The notes beneath the pieces are model-generated. The model was given only the letters and a program-made list of their open reading frames with translations, had not been told where the DNA came from and ran no database searches. Source: a virus. Taken from it: a stretch of DNA of 51,247 nucleotides. The stretch spans positions 1-51,247 of IMG/VR virus record IMGVR_UViG_3300005526_000002. The stretch is one strand, 5' to 3'. A program made the translations under genes and the position numbers. Numbering within the stretch: the stretch's first letter is position 1; each line of letters begins with the position of its first letter. Of the stretch, positions 15,014 through 23,575 are shown piece by piece.

Positions 15014-15335
15014 AACAGCCATCCAAATGATAGCTTGGCAATGGGTTTGTGAAGCACACCCCGAGTTGCTTATCTTTCACGTTCCCAACGGCGGCAGCCG
15101 CAATATTGCGGAAGCCATGAAGTTCAAGCGCATGGGGGTACTGCCCGGCGTTGCGGATTTTTTGTGTTTTAAAGAAATGCGAAAAGTAGCTATTGAACTG
15201 AAAGACAGCAACGGCGATCAATCTGTTGATCAGAAAAAATTTGCACAACGATGGTTTAACGTAGGTGGTGAATACTACGTTTGTCGCAGTTTGGAAGAAT
15301 TTCAAGGCACCATTAAAGCTATCGCAATGTTTTAA
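14907..15335 (+). CDS. VRR-NUC domain nuclease
   Basis: 142 residues. The VRR-NUC core includes IFHVPNGGSRN, GVLPGVADFL (catalytic Asp), IELKDSNGDQS (Glu-x-Lys) and DQKKFAQRW. This superfamily includes FAN1 and small phage Holliday-junction-like nucleases that resolve branched DNA before packaging. ATG 14907 has AAGGAACCACG upstream and gives a Lys-rich N-terminal arm, but it overlaps the RHH gene by 107 bases. An internal ATG at 15027 would begin at the domain edge. Confidence 0.82.
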   Translation: MALKTAPKGSKPQSKRGLKPAKKKRSPKGCPRQLSETAIQMIAWQWVCEAHPELLIFHVPNGGSRNIAEAMKFKRMGVLPGVADFLCFKEMRKVAIELKDSNGDQSVDQKKFAQRWFNVGGEYYVCRSLEEFQGTIKAIAMF

Positions 15336-15347
15336 GGTTGTATACCA

Positions 15348-15512
15348 ATGACTAAAGATCAAGCTGCGGCGGAATTAGAAAAGCTTCAAACGGAAAAGAA
15401 TAAAGAATTAGCACACGTCCTTGCCGATGAAGTGCTATTAAAATTTTTATCAGCACTTGGGTATCCAGATATTGTGACCAAGTACGAAAAAATAGAAAAA
15501 TGGTACGCATGA
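15348..15512 (+). CDS. Small helical protein (54 aa)
   Basis: Starts MTKDQAAAELEKLQTEKNKE and is almost wholly charged alpha helix. The ATG follows TGTATACCA. It overlaps the next gene by 4 bases. No family recognised; it resembles small phage accessory proteins in composition. Confidence 0.5.
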   Translation: MTKDQAAAELEKLQTEKNKELAHVLADEVLLKFLSALGYPDIVTKYEKIEKWYA

Positions 15513-15775
15513 GAAAAGCCAAAGCCAACAATAGGCTTAAACTAACACCTGATCTGCAAGACTTTCTGAGGCGTCGAACAACGCCCTTTTTTGATGCCAA
15601 TGGCCTATCAAGGCCCATTAGCTTCGTTCTGGAAGAGGTTTACCTGCAAGGCATGAGAGACGCTGTGCAGACGATGGAAGAAAAGAAATCATTCAACACT
15701 TCCTCGAAACATGGCCGGTGCGATGATAACTGTGCGACATCTAAAACAGATTTTTTGCCTCCACTGGTTCGATGA
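15509..15775 (+). CDS. Hypothetical protein (88 aa)
   Basis: ATGA-coupled to the previous gene. The basic N-terminus (MRKAKANNRLKLTPDLQDFL) leads to a helical region (SFVLEEVYLQGMRDAVQTMEE) that could be an RHH-like or helical DNA-binding module. The C-terminal 25 residues contain a few cysteines and overlap the following frame. Confidence 0.5.
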   Translation: MRKAKANNRLKLTPDLQDFLRRRTTPFFDANGLSRPISFVLEEVYLQGMRDAVQTMEEKKSFNTSSKHGRCDDNCATSKTDFLPPLVR

Positions 15776-15932
15776 ACAGCCAACCCGAGAATGCGGCTAT
15801 AGCGAAGGACCAATCATCTGCTGTCAACAAAGAACTTACCGGGTCACGATGAAAACGAGGGTTTGTTCAAAGTGCGGGTTTGAAGAAGATCGCCGCGTCG
15901 GTGATCCGATTTATGTAGGCTGGGAGAGTTGA
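15711..15932 (+). CDS. Small cysteine-rich zinc-binding-like protein (73 aa)
   Basis: Contains CLHWFD, CGYSEGPIICC and VCSKCGFEEDRRVG, the pattern of small phage zinc-ribbon proteins. Start choice is uncertain. From ATG 15711 it overlaps the previous gene by 65 bases. A rival reading is two tiny ATGA-coupled frames (15772-15852 and 15849-15932), the second keeping only the CxxC half. Confidence 0.5.
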   Translation: MAGAMITVRHLKQIFCLHWFDEQPTRECGYSEGPIICCQQRTYRVTMKTRVCSKCGFEEDRRVGDPIYVGWES

Positions 15933-15935
15933 GAC

Positions 15936-16130
15936 ATGAGAAAACCAGATATCCGATGTGTTACCGAAGTCGTGCGCGATGCCACATCCATCCAAGCTGG
16001 ATTGCCTGATGGGCGATGGGTTCCAGCACGGTCATTGGCTTGGAATCAACTTCGCCTATTTGGGCGTTGGAAGGCCGCATGGTTGGTGTTCATTGGCCGC
16101 GCCGATGCTGTCACTTACCCGGGTCAGTAG
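15936..16130 (+). CDS. Hypothetical protein (64 aa)
   Basis: ATG with GGGAGAGTTGAGAC upstream. The product starts MRKPDIRCVTEVVRD and contains RWKAAWLVFIGRADAV. It may be a small SH3-like barrel (many short strands, Trp and Gly). No family known. The stop directly abuts the convergent tail gene. Confidence 0.5.
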   Translation: MRKPDIRCVTEVVRDATSIQAGLPDGRWVPARSLAWNQLRLFGRWKAAWLVFIGRADAVTYPGQ

Positions 16131-16565
16131 TTAAACGATCAGTACCCAAGCGCCGGTTACTTTGACGTAAATATGCAGATTGTTTGTGTCGGCATACCAA
16201 TCGCCATTAACGCCAAGACCGGCACCGGGTGCAACCGTTCCATTTCTCACTCGCGGGAGGGACGTTAATGCAGCAATTTGAGCAGTATGGGTTTGGCTGG
16301 TGGTAGTAAGTAAAGAAATATGTGTATTTGCGATAGCGATAGCGCTTGTGTTAGCTGCCGTTTGTGTAGTAAGACTGGAAATCTCAATTGTATGAGTGTT
16401 AACCGTTGAAACCAGTGCGTTGTAACCCGGTATCAAATCAGGGTTGATAGTGCCGCCGCCTTCGTTGATGAAAGCTTGAAGATCATGCAGCCAACGGTTA
16501 AAGGCCGGATCGAACTGCGCAATAGGTGGTGGCGGCGGAACTTTAGTAAGGATTTGTGTCGCCAT
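16131..16565 (-). CDS. Appendage or tail protein (144 aa)
   Basis: The N-terminus has a five-Pro run and an aromatic helix (FDPAFNRWLHDLQAFI). The middle is a Ser/Thr/Ala/Asn heptad-like helical rod (about 50-100). The C-terminus (GAGLGVNGDWYADTNNLHIYVKVTGAWVLI) follows the GxNGDxYxD...iY.K..W pattern common in phage fibres. Late virion protein, receptor-proximal by analogy. Confidence 0.65.
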   Translation of the reverse strand: MATQILTKVPPPPPIAQFDPAFNRWLHDLQAFINEGGGTINPDLIPGYNALVSTVNTHTIEISSLTTQTAANTSAIAIANTHISLLTTTSQTHTAQIAALTSLPRVRNGTVAPGAGLGVNGDWYADTNNLHIYVKVTGAWVLIV

Positions 16566-16716
16566 GTTGTTTAGACCCGGTGAAGTGATTGTTGCTGGAC
16601 CCGATTATGACATAGTAGCAGGCGTCAAGCCAAACGGTAAGTTATTGTGCATTATTAGGTGGAAAAAGACCAATGATCCTGAAATGCGCGTGCGGCAAAA
16701 CACTGACGGAAAATGA
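16564..16716 (+). CDS. Small hypothetical protein (50 aa)
   Basis: Starts MLFRPGEVIVAGPDYDIVAG and looks like a small beta-barrel protein. TAAGGA lies about 11 bases before the ATG, inside the divergent gene. The start codons of the two divergent genes overlap by two bases (16563-16566). Genuine function unknown. Confidence 0.45.
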   Translation: MLFRPGEVIVAGPDYDIVAGVKPNGKLLCIIRWKKTNDPEMRVRQNTDGK

Positions 16717-16719
16717 CGT

Positions 16720-16902
16720 ATGTCCAATCCCGAGCGGCCGACCCTGCAATTACCCGAGCGACCTTACGCCGGTCAAATCATTTTTTACGGTACCACTCGC
16801 GGCAGAATTTCCTTGGTCACGAATAGAACAATTGCCGTGGAGTGGGAAGACGGAAACTTTCCCGTGGTCTACCCAAAAATGACGCACTACCCATGGGAGT
16901 AG
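16720..16902 (+). CDS. Hypothetical protein (60 aa)
   Basis: Starts MSNPERPTLQLPERPYAGQI and continues with alternating hydrophobic beta strands (IIFYGTTRGRISLVTNRTI; AVEWEDGNFPVV). Probably a small SH3/OB-like domain. It lies three bases after the preceding stop and overlaps the phosphoribosyltransferase start by 10 bases. I prefer this frame to the overlapping cysteine-rich one (16673-16882). Confidence 0.55.
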   Translation: MSNPERPTLQLPERPYAGQIIFYGTTRGRISLVTNRTIAVEWEDGNFPVVYPKMTHYPWE

Positions 16903-17516
16903 ATCGCGAATTTGTCCGTAAGTACATCAACGACAACTGTATCGCGAGGGTGCCGGAAGGCAGCAAAGACCTCCCGTCCTACAAAAACCAAGGTAGCGGC
17001 TATTACCTATGGCAATTCTATCTGCGAGAAGCGATGTTCAACCCATTGGTTTTGGACGTGATTGTGCAAGACTTCATGACAAAATATGAAGAACCACTTA
17101 AAGCCGGTATCATTCAGTTATGCGGTGTTGAAAGCGCGTCAACACCGTTTCTGACCGGTATCGCTATCGCCTGTGCTAATCGTGGTTTGGATGTTAATAT
17201 CTTTTCGATCAGGAAAGAACAGAAACCCTACGGCCGAAGAAATTGGTTGGAAGGTAGGGTTTTGAAAAACAAATTGGCAATGATGGTGGACGATGTAGTT
17301 TCTAGTTCACATAAGACTTCCATTCACGGTGCTAAAATTCTAGCCGAACAAAAAGTGCCAATGGCAAACCACATTCATACGCTGGTTTACAAAACCAAAA
17401 AACCGCAAATGAACAAAATCAAGTTGCAGCATCGCGATATAACGGTTACGTATATGTTTAGTCTCAACGACTTTGATTTGTATTTTAAGTATCCTTGGGC
17501 TAGCCTTCAGGACTAA
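16893..17516 (+). CDS. Phosphoribosyltransferase-like protein (orotate PRTase type)
   Basis: 207 residues of type I PRTase fold. The PRPP-binding loop is MVDDVVSSSHKTS (residues 131-143). An upstream RKEQKPYGRRNWLEG segment is placed like the flexible loop of PyrE-type enzymes, and IQLCGVESASTPFLTGIAIA resembles the PPi-loop region. The loop SSS replaces the more usual T-x-G. It could salvage or modify nucleotides during infection; the substrate is unknown. ATG 16893 overlaps the previous gene by 10 bases; the 3' end overlaps the convergent tail gene by 17. Confidence 0.7.
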   Translation: MGVDREFVRKYINDNCIARVPEGSKDLPSYKNQGSGYYLWQFYLREAMFNPLVLDVIVQDFMTKYEEPLKAGIIQLCGVESASTPFLTGIAIACANRGLDVNIFSIRKEQKPYGRRNWLEGRVLKNKLAMMVDDVVSSSHKTSIHGAKILAEQKVPMANHIHTLVYKTKKPQMNKIKLQHRDITVTYMFSLNDFDLYFKYPWASLQD

Positions 17517-18924
17517 CCTGTACGAAAAATTCATCCATTTCAAATGGCGCAGTCGCGCCATCATACCGCAAACGCACTTGTCTGCGTCGTGACGTTCCCA
17601 TTGCTTTCGCAATGGCGCGGCGGGTGCCCGGTTCGGGCCATGTGATGGTACGCAGCCCCTTGAACGTCAGCAGCCGGTCTTCTGACCAATCGAGTGTAAA
17701 CGTTCCAGCGCTCGCACCCATGTAACTCGTAACGTCAATCTGATTGATGACGTGTCGGGCTTCCTGATTACCAAGCCACATCGTAATGATGGAACGCGGC
17801 ATGCGCCCGGCCGGTTCATCAGCACTGGCAAGATCAAGTGTGCAAACCTCGCCGGTAATCAAGCCAACATAAGAAACACCACCATCATGCTCAACAGCGC
17901 AACGTCCTACATGATCGTCACGTCCAAATGTCTGACGATAGCACCAAGACATTGTTGATATCGCCAATTCAATAGACCAAGTATTTTCGAGCGTGAGAAC
18001 ATAAAATTCGTCTCCGCCTTGTGCGTACATATAAGCCGTGAGATTTTGCAAATCAATTTGTTGCAACAGTAAATCAACCCATCCCGGCGATATCGCTTGA
18101 CCGGATTGTCCCTTGCCCATCCATATACGGCGATCTGTTGCTACCCATAGCACCATACCGTGCAAATTGGCTAACGTGCGGCGCGCGGCTAGCCCAACTT
18201 CAAGCAATGAGTTGGTGAATGCAACAAAAGCAAAATCAGCACTACCACCTTGGTCATACCACATTTCGACCGTGCGGGTACCCATGGGCCAGAACGTACG
18301 ACCTATAGTAACGACATCAAGTAATTCGTCCGCGCGTGCTTCCGCCGTAGCAAATGCATTGGGCTGCACCGTGGCTGGTGCGAGTGGATCGGACGAATAC
18401 ATCTTATCGGATTGATTGGCGTAAGTGTCGGATGCGCCAGCCCATACCGTGAAGTTATCCAGATTACAAACCGCAGAAGGATCGAAGTTGATGGACGATT
18501 GAAAACCGGTGAACACAACGCCGCCACCGATAGTAGCTGTATAGCCTGATCCAGTACCGCCGTTCGCGGTACCGTTGGAAGCAATGCAGAGTGCCGTCCG
18601 GTCTTCTGCTAGGCGAATGATTGGCGTTACCGGATCAACGGTAACGGTACCCTGCAAAGTTGGTGACGCAGTTTCAACGCCGCTGTAAATACTGCCGTCA
18701 GCATGCGCGGACCATATAGCTCCAACTGCATGACATAGCGCGATACACGGCGAAGATGTTGGTTGGCAAACTGTCGCTAGGCCGGGTGAACCAACAAGAC
18801 GAACCTGTGCTGGTTTTTGTTCTTCTGGCTTGCGCGTTACAATACGACAATTGACAAGTTTGGACGCACCCTGATCCTGATTAAGCGGGTCAGCAAATGA
18901 ACCAAAGATACTGACCGCAGCCAT
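17500..18924 (-). CDS. P22 gp10-like packaged DNA stabilization/tail hub protein
   Basis: 474 residues, mainly beta-propeller-like. Recognisable segments are TRTVEMWYDQGGSADFAF, FTNSLLEVGLAARRT, HGMVLWVATDRRIWMG and YRQTFGRDDHVGRC, typical of gp10-type hub proteins, which plug the portal-adaptor complex after packaging. Upstream on the same strand come two micro membrane proteins and the gp4-like adaptor, so this is a tail assembly operon. Confidence 0.7.
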   Translation of the reverse strand: MAAVSIFGSFADPLNQDQGASKLVNCRIVTRKPEEQKPAQVRLVGSPGLATVCQPTSSPCIALCHAVGAIWSAHADGSIYSGVETASPTLQGTVTVDPVTPIIRLAEDRTALCIASNGTANGGTGSGYTATIGGGVVFTGFQSSINFDPSAVCNLDNFTVWAGASDTYANQSDKMYSSDPLAPATVQPNAFATAEARADELLDVVTIGRTFWPMGTRTVEMWYDQGGSADFAFVAFTNSLLEVGLAARRTLANLHGMVLWVATDRRIWMGKGQSGQAISPGWVDLLLQQIDLQNLTAYMYAQGGDEFYVLTLENTWSIELAISTMSWCYRQTFGRDDHVGRCAVEHDGGVSYVGLITGEVCTLDLASADEPAGRMPRSIITMWLGNQEARHVINQIDVTSYMGASAGTFTLDWSEDRLLTFKGLRTITWPEPGTRRAIAKAMGTSRRRQVRLRYDGATAPFEMDEFFVQVSPEG

Positions 18925-19065
18925 TTATGCGCACCCAAAAATGAGAAGAACCGGGATGTACAGGAATAGCCACCATGCACTCCAAGTTACCAAAGCAATC
19001 ACTACTGGACCTAGCACCAAGGTCCAGCATAAAGCAGCAAAACAATAGTCTGCCTTAGCGTTCAT
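18925..19065 (-). CDS. Small membrane protein (46 aa)
   Basis: Starts MNAKADYCFAALCWTLVL and is dominated by one or two hydrophobic helices (VVIALVTWSAWWLFLYIPVL). Its TAA is immediately followed by the ATG of the hub gene, and its ATG overlaps the stop of the next upstream micro-gene (ATGA). With its partner at 19062-19208 it forms a paired membrane-protein unit. A holin-type role is possible but not shown. Confidence 0.55.
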   Translation of the reverse strand: MNAKADYCFAALCWTLVLGPVVIALVTWSAWWLFLYIPVLLIFGCA

Positions 19066-19208
19066 CTGTTCATACTACCCCATGCATACCCGAGTAAAAA
19101 TATTATAACCAAAAACCCAAACACTCCGAGTAAGAAAAAATAGAATGCTCCTGAATTACTGATTAAACTTTGCCATGAAAATACTAAGAACGTACAAATC
19201 TGAGCCAT
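19062..19208 (-). CDS. Small membrane protein (48 aa)
   Basis: Starts MAQICTFLVFSWQSLI and has a strong hydrophobic helix (FYFFLLGVFGFLVIIFLL). AAGGA is six bases before the ATG, which lies inside the end of the gp4-like gene (25-base overlap). It is coupled to the next membrane gene by ATGA. The good ribosome site makes this a confident small gene; function unknown. Confidence 0.6.
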   Translation of the reverse strand: MAQICTFLVFSWQSLISNSGAFYFFLLGVFGFLVIIFLLGYAWGSMNR

Positions 19209-19867
19209 TGCTGTCCTTTGCTCCAATCGCGCCAACGTTTATCAACTGCCTCACTATCGAGAAGGATAGCCTTGACAGCTTCAGCGCTGCGACCGTAGGT
19301 GCCAAAAATACGACGCCCCAAGAGCAAAGTAATATCGTGTATCCCCTCAGGTGGCAATCCGATTTCATCGCTACCGTTAGATGCAGTAATCGCACCGATG
19401 CGACCACCGTATTCAATCAGACATGCGGTAGCACTTTGCGGCGGTTGCCACACGGTAACGCGAACGCTACCATCAATCTGACGTTCCTGATGCCACTTTG
19501 TAATGATGCCGGGAAAAGTAGTTCGTACTACGTCAGCAATTGGTGCTTGTCGTGTCTCGCGGTTGACTGTTGGACTGATATCGTTGCACCAAATTGCCTT
19601 GACCGCTACAGCGTCAATTTGCACAAGATAGCTAGGCTGCGCTGTTCCAACTATAAACGAAGCAATGGAACCGGAAGTACCGGCCGGGATAGTTGCAGTT
19701 GTGCGGTTCATTAGGTATTGCGCGGCACCATCAACATGTTCGCTTCGCAGTAATTCATTCAGCACTACAACATTGTTAGCGATATCGGTTGTAGTAGGGT
19801 CTTCGGTTTGATCCGTGATGCCATACAAATGCAAAGCGTTTTTGATAACAGTTGCGGCGGTTGTCAT
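19184..19867 (-). CDS. P22 gp4-like head-tail adaptor
   Basis: 227 residues. The N-terminus (VIKNALHLYGITDQTEDPTT, then NNVVVLNELLRS) matches the helical start of gp4/tail accessory factors that bind under the portal. The C-terminus has GLPPEGIHDITLLLGRRI. It would bridge portal and hub. It overlaps the zinc-ribbon gene at one base and the small membrane gene by 25 bases. Confidence 0.7.
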   Translation of the reverse strand: MTTAATVIKNALHLYGITDQTEDPTTTDIANNVVVLNELLRSEHVDGAAQYLMNRTTATIPAGTSGSIASFIVGTAQPSYLVQIDAVAVKAIWCNDISPTVNRETRQAPIADVVRTTFPGIITKWHQERQIDGSVRVTVWQPPQSATACLIEYGGRIGAITASNGSDEIGLPPEGIHDITLLLGRRIFGTYGRSAEAVKAILLDSEAVDKRWRDWSKGQQWLRFVRS

Positions 19868-20466
19868 TAAATACCTTCTTCAACTGCCCAAGGTGGCGTC
19901 CATCCTGCATCAGCTTCCAAGTCGGCTAGTTCTTCAGCTTCGCTAGGTTCAAGTGTGGATCGCACCGAATTAGATGGAACAAACGTACCATCGTAATTTG
20001 CCGGGTTAACGATAACGACACTGGCGCGATCTTGGTTCTGATTGATTAAGTTTTGGTACCCGGAAAAACTGGCATTACCAACCGTATAGGTGTTCGGCGG
20101 CGGTATCAAATAGCTTTGCAAGCGTACTTCGTCGCTAGGGGCAGCTTTAGGCGCGTTGGCATAGGCCGCAGGCGTGCCAGCAGCGACCGAATTGTAGGTA
20201 CCCGCCGAAAAGATATCATCCAACATCCAGCGTGTCGGCAGCGGTTCTGGTGGTGGTTCTATCGAGCGGTCAGGCGTTACTTGGAAATCATAAACTTGCG
20301 GCCAAGGATCGAGACAGAAACGCACAGGACGACCGCTTGAAGCGGTACAGACAAGCAGCCCGGTCAGGCGTTCACGTTGCAAGGTATTGTATAAAACTCT
20401 CGCACCGCAGCGGCTACAGGCACCCCACGTATTGAATTGTCCGAATTTTGGTTTGCGAGCTTCCAT
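19867..20466 (-). CDS. Zinc-ribbon virion-associated protein (199 aa)
   Basis: An N-terminal zinc-ribbon-like module has Cys17, Cys20, Cys40 and Cys51 (ACSRCG; GLLVC), then PWPQVYDF and a Pro-rich linker, and a long low-complexity Asn/Ala/Ser C-terminus. Related cysteine-module proteins sit between capsid and tail genes in other podovirus-like genomes. The exact role is unknown. Confidence 0.55.
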   Translation of the reverse strand: MEARKPKFGQFNTWGACSRCGARVLYNTLQRERLTGLLVCTASSGRPVRFCLDPWPQVYDFQVTPDRSIEPPPEPLPTRWMLDDIFSAGTYNSVAAGTPAAYANAPKAAPSDEVRLQSYLIPPPNTYTVGNASFSGYQNLINQNQDRASVVIVNPANYDGTFVPSNSVRSTLEPSEAEELADLEADAGWTPPWAVEEGI

Positions 20467-20486
20467 CCAGTCACGTTACCACGTTT

Positions 20487-20521
20487 TGAAAAGAAAACAC
20501 CCCCGGTTTTTAGGCCGAGGG
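20487..20521 (-). terminator. Likely Rho-independent terminator downstream of capsid gene
   Basis: On the minus strand, a CCCTCGG/CCGGGGG stem (one G-T pair) with an 8-base loop is followed by TGTTTTCTTTT. It lies between the capsid gene and the zinc-ribbon/tail operon, and would keep high capsid transcription separate from tail genes. Confidence 0.65.
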
Positions 20522-20552
20522 CATCTTCGCCGGGCAGGAGGTCCCGTGTTAA

Positions 20553-21485
20553 TTAAGCGTTATCGGCACCCGGCGAAACGTACACAGAACGCCAATCAAT
20601 GATGGAAGCCGAACAACGGAACCAGATTGCAATTAGTGCAGCCTGATTGCTCCAATTGCTGTCTTCGCGGGTTTCAACACCGCTGCGTTCCCAAAACGTG
20701 AAGCCTTCGCCGTTGTCCATATTCTGAATGGAAGTCTGGATAAAATAGTTGTCTTTATCAACGAGATACGGTGTTTCGATCACTTCCGGCAAAGCACCGG
20801 TCGCGCGAAGAACGTTGATGTTGTTCGTTTGCGCGTTCCATTGCAGCGGCGATCCGAGGATACGGCGGGTTTCCGGTCCACTTTCTGGGGACAGGATAAC
20901 GCACTTCGGCAGCACATTGATGATGAAGCCGCGACCATTGCGAGTATAGCCAATCTGGATCACGGCGTTTTCAAAAGCGAGTTCTGAAACGTTGGCGGAA
21001 ACCAGAAGGTTTGACTGAAGACCGGAAGCGGTAGGATGCGAAGCAGAACCAAGCGGAACGCCGTCAGCACGCAAACCGTTCACAGCATCAACCGCGACCT
21101 GAAGCGGAGCATGAGCAATGTATTCTTCCGTCTGACGAGAGGAATACGCTAGCTCTTTCATCATGCGGCTGGCTACATCCTCATACAAGTTATCGTCGCG
21201 GGCTTCGCGAGAGATCGCAACACCAAGACCGTAGCTGGCGTGGGTAACTTGGGTACGATAACCTTCGTTGGGGAAGTCAAATTCAACCGGTGTTAGTTCG
21301 GGCTGTTGAACCGCAAGACCAAGCCCTGCGCGTTCGGTCATAAATTCTTCAAACGCTTTTTCGGATGGTTTGGTGTCAAAGAAACTTGTGTAGATAGGCT
21401 GAAGTCGTTCGTAGTCCATTCCAAACAAAGCATAAAGACCGGGCCAATACTGCGACGGCTGAAGACTGCGATCAATGACTTGCAT
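20553..21485 (-). CDS. Major capsid protein (HK97-fold type)
   Basis: 310 residues. The arrangement fits phage major head proteins: an N-arm, then AISREARDDNLYEDVASRM (long spine-helix region), LRADGVPLGSASHP and a C-terminal CSASIIDWRSVYVSPG. It is transcribed alone, with a terminator behind it and a divergent control gap in front, as expected of the most abundant virion protein. It is oriented opposite to portal and scaffold, which is unusual. Confidence 0.75.
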   Translation of the reverse strand: MQVIDRSLQPSQYWPGLYALFGMDYERLQPIYTSFFDTKPSEKAFEEFMTERAGLGLAVQQPELTPVEFDFPNEGYRTQVTHASYGLGVAISREARDDNLYEDVASRMMKELAYSSRQTEEYIAHAPLQVAVDAVNGLRADGVPLGSASHPTASGLQSNLLVSANVSELAFENAVIQIGYTRNGRGFIINVLPKCVILSPESGPETRRILGSPLQWNAQTNNINVLRATGALPEVIETPYLVDKDNYFIQTSIQNMDNGEGFTFWERSGVETREDSNWSNQAALIAIWFRCSASIIDWRSVYVSPGADNA

Positions 21486-21601
21486 TCGGGCGATCCCCTG
21501 TTTGGCCCGAAATGGGCGAATAAGGAACTACTACCACATTTAGTAATAAAATGTCAAAATGACACTTGACATTGTATACACTTAACCGCAAAGGTCGCCA
21601 G
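21486..21601. promoter_or_regulatory. Divergent capsid/portal control region
   Basis: Contains the inverted repeat TGTCA-AAA-TGACA (21552-21564), followed at once by CTTGACATTGTATACA. On the minus strand the same repeat supplies TTGACA as a possible -35 for the capsid gene. TATACA boxes recur in other divergent gaps of this genome (14.8, 27.8, 41.9 kb). No clean 17-base spaced plus-strand promoter was found. Confidence 0.4.
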
Positions 21602-23575
21602 ATGAAGTTTGACAGCCCTAAAATCAAGCTGGACCTGAAGGCACCCGAGGATATCGGAAACCTTGCGGAAAAGCTGGATCAGCACACCCTCCGCCAACTT
21701 GCTGACCACGTTATCGAATTAGTAAAAATTGACGAACGCAGCATGTCGGATTGGCTTGGAAAAGCCAACGGCTATCTGGACAGCATAGACAGCGACACTA
21801 ACCAAGCAGCACCGGCATCAGGTAGAGAACAACAGGGCAGCAACGAAGACGGACCACCTTCTACAGCCATGACGTTATCGGCGGTTGTTCAATTTGCAGC
21901 CCGCATTGTTAGCGCCCTTCTTTCCGAACCTGATCTGGCGCGGGCATCAGAACCGGGCGGCGAAGCACTGGCTGCTTGGATGAGTTCTCAACTTCGCACG
22001 GTAGACCCGGATTGGGTAACCGACACAGACCCGCTTGTGCTGCACATGGGAGTGACCGGGCTTGGCTGGCGCAAGCGCTGGTTTGACGAACACGATGGGC
22101 AGTACCGCAGCACTTTTCTGCCTGTTAACGAAGTCATCATAAATTCAAATACGAAGTCACTTGAACGCACACCACGTATCACGCACCACATCGAAAAGTA
22201 TCCTTACGAAATTCAGCGTTCAATTGAATTAGGTCATTGGGTAGATTACGAACCTGACTTTGACGACACTGATCCACAAGAGCCGCAGAAGTTTTATGAA
22301 GTCGATATGTGGCTTGACATGGATGGTGACGAATACGATGAACCTTGGACAGTAACGGTAGCGCTTGAAGACATTCCTTGCGTTGTGAAGTGCATCCCGC
22401 GTTGGTCAAAGAAGACTGTAGTAAACACGGATGAAATGCTGCTTTTCCGTCCACACAATCGTTATTACGCTTACAAGATGATACCGGACCCGAAAGGCAG
22501 CTTTCTTCCGCGCGGTTTTGGTTGGTTACTTTCCAGATCAGAAAATTCCGCAGATCGCCTGTTAGCTTCCATCAATGATACGGCACAATCGTCAGCGGAA
22601 AACGGTGGCGTTGCTGCGGTCGGTGGTATCGGGCTTCCCGACAAGATCGAACTGACTGCCAATCGCCTGACTACTATCAACACAGATGGCCGTTCCATCA
22701 ATGATACGGTATCGCTATTCCCGGCCAAGCAAGTCACTCCCGGCATGTTCCAGACGCTGGACAAGATTATGACCTTGGGTGACCGTTTGGCGGGTACCCT
22801 GAATTTGCTGGAAAATGCGCCTGCTTCAATGACTGCCACACTGGCGAAAGGCATCATTGATAATGGCGCGCAAGTTCATAGCGCGGTTCATCGTCGCATC
22901 ATTGGTGCCATTACGGAAGAACTGCGCGCATTCGCAGCCATGGCAGACGGTGCCGGTCACTTGCCACAAGGCATTGATGGCAGCGCACCAATCGAAGTGA
23001 CTGCCGATCCAAATATGTCAACGGAAATGCATCGCGGCGTGGCAGCACAGGCTTACCATGACATGCTGCAATTTCCGCTAGTATTTAACCCACATGAAGT
23101 TGCTTTACGTTACGCACAAACCATGCGCTTCCCCGATCCTGAAAAACTGCTAGCGCCGCCGATGCCCGCATCAAAACCAACAGACGCGGAAAAGAGCGCG
23201 ATGATGCTTGAAATTGAAAAAGAAAAAACTAACCGTATCAAGGCGACCGCACAGTCTGCGCTGGCGGCAGCACAAGCTATCAAGGCACTTACGGATGCCG
23301 GTGTAGGTGCTTACAACATAGACATGATGCGGATGCAGCTTGCGACATTAGAAAAAACCATGGAGAGTTTAGCTAATGACACGAATAGCGTCGGAGGGAA
23401 TGGTCAGGGAGTGGTTGGACAGCCCGCTAACCCGCCAATTGCAAACGGCAATCAAAATCCGGCGGGACCAAATGGTGCGGGAACTCCTGTCGGGTCAACC
23501 GGCCAACTCAATTCGGCAGGGACAGGGAGTGGCGTACCAATGGCTGTTCCACCTGTTGGACTTGCCGCCGGATAA
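21602..23575 (+). CDS. Portal protein
   Basis: About 657 residues from ATG 21602 (AAAGG six bases upstream; a TTG at 21566 also opens the frame). Portal-type features include an early helical region, WRKRWFDEHDGQYRSTFLPV, a central beta/helical core with FLPRGFGWLLSRSENSADRL, and a long helical C-terminal part. The last 60 residues are a disordered Gly/Pro/Asn tail whose DNA also encodes another protein in a different frame (23376-23609). The portal forms the packaging channel. Confidence 0.75.
   Translation: MKFDSPKIKLDLKAPEDIGNLAEKLDQHTLRQLADHVIELVKIDERSMSDWLGKANGYLDSIDSDTNQAAPASGREQQGSNEDGPPSTAMTLSAVVQFAARIVSALLSEPDLARASEPGGEALAAWMSSQLRTVDPDWVTDTDPLVLHMGVTGLGWRKRWFDEHDGQYRSTFLPVNEVIINSNTKSLERTPRITHHIEKYPYEIQRSIELGHWVDYEPDFDDTDPQEPQKFYEVDMWLDMDGDEYDEPWTVTVALEDIPCVVKCIPRWSKKTVVNTDEMLLFRPHNRYYAYKMIPDPKGSFLPRGFGWLLSRSENSADRLLASINDTAQSSAENGGVAAVGGIGLPDKIELTANRLTTINTDGRSINDTVSLFPAKQVTPGMFQTLDKIMTLGDRLAGTLNLLENAPASMTATLAKGIIDNGAQVHSAVHRRIIGAITEELRAFAAMADGAGHLPQGIDGSAPIEVTADPNMSTEMHRGVAAQAYHDMLQFPLVFNPHEVALRYAQTMRFPDPEKLLAPPMPASKPTDAEKSAMMLEIEKEKTNRIKATAQSALAAAQAIKALTDAGVGAYNIDMMRMQLATLEKTMESLANDTNSVGGNGQGVVGQPANPPIANGNQNPAGPNGAGTPVGSTGQLNSAGTGSGVPMAVPPVGLAAG

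Noticed and set aside
16673-16882. 69-codon frame with CACGK and CPIPSG
   Set aside because: Overlaps two better frames (16564-16716 and 16720-16902). The zinc-like motif is isolated and the Trp-rich C-terminus looks like an out-of-frame reading.
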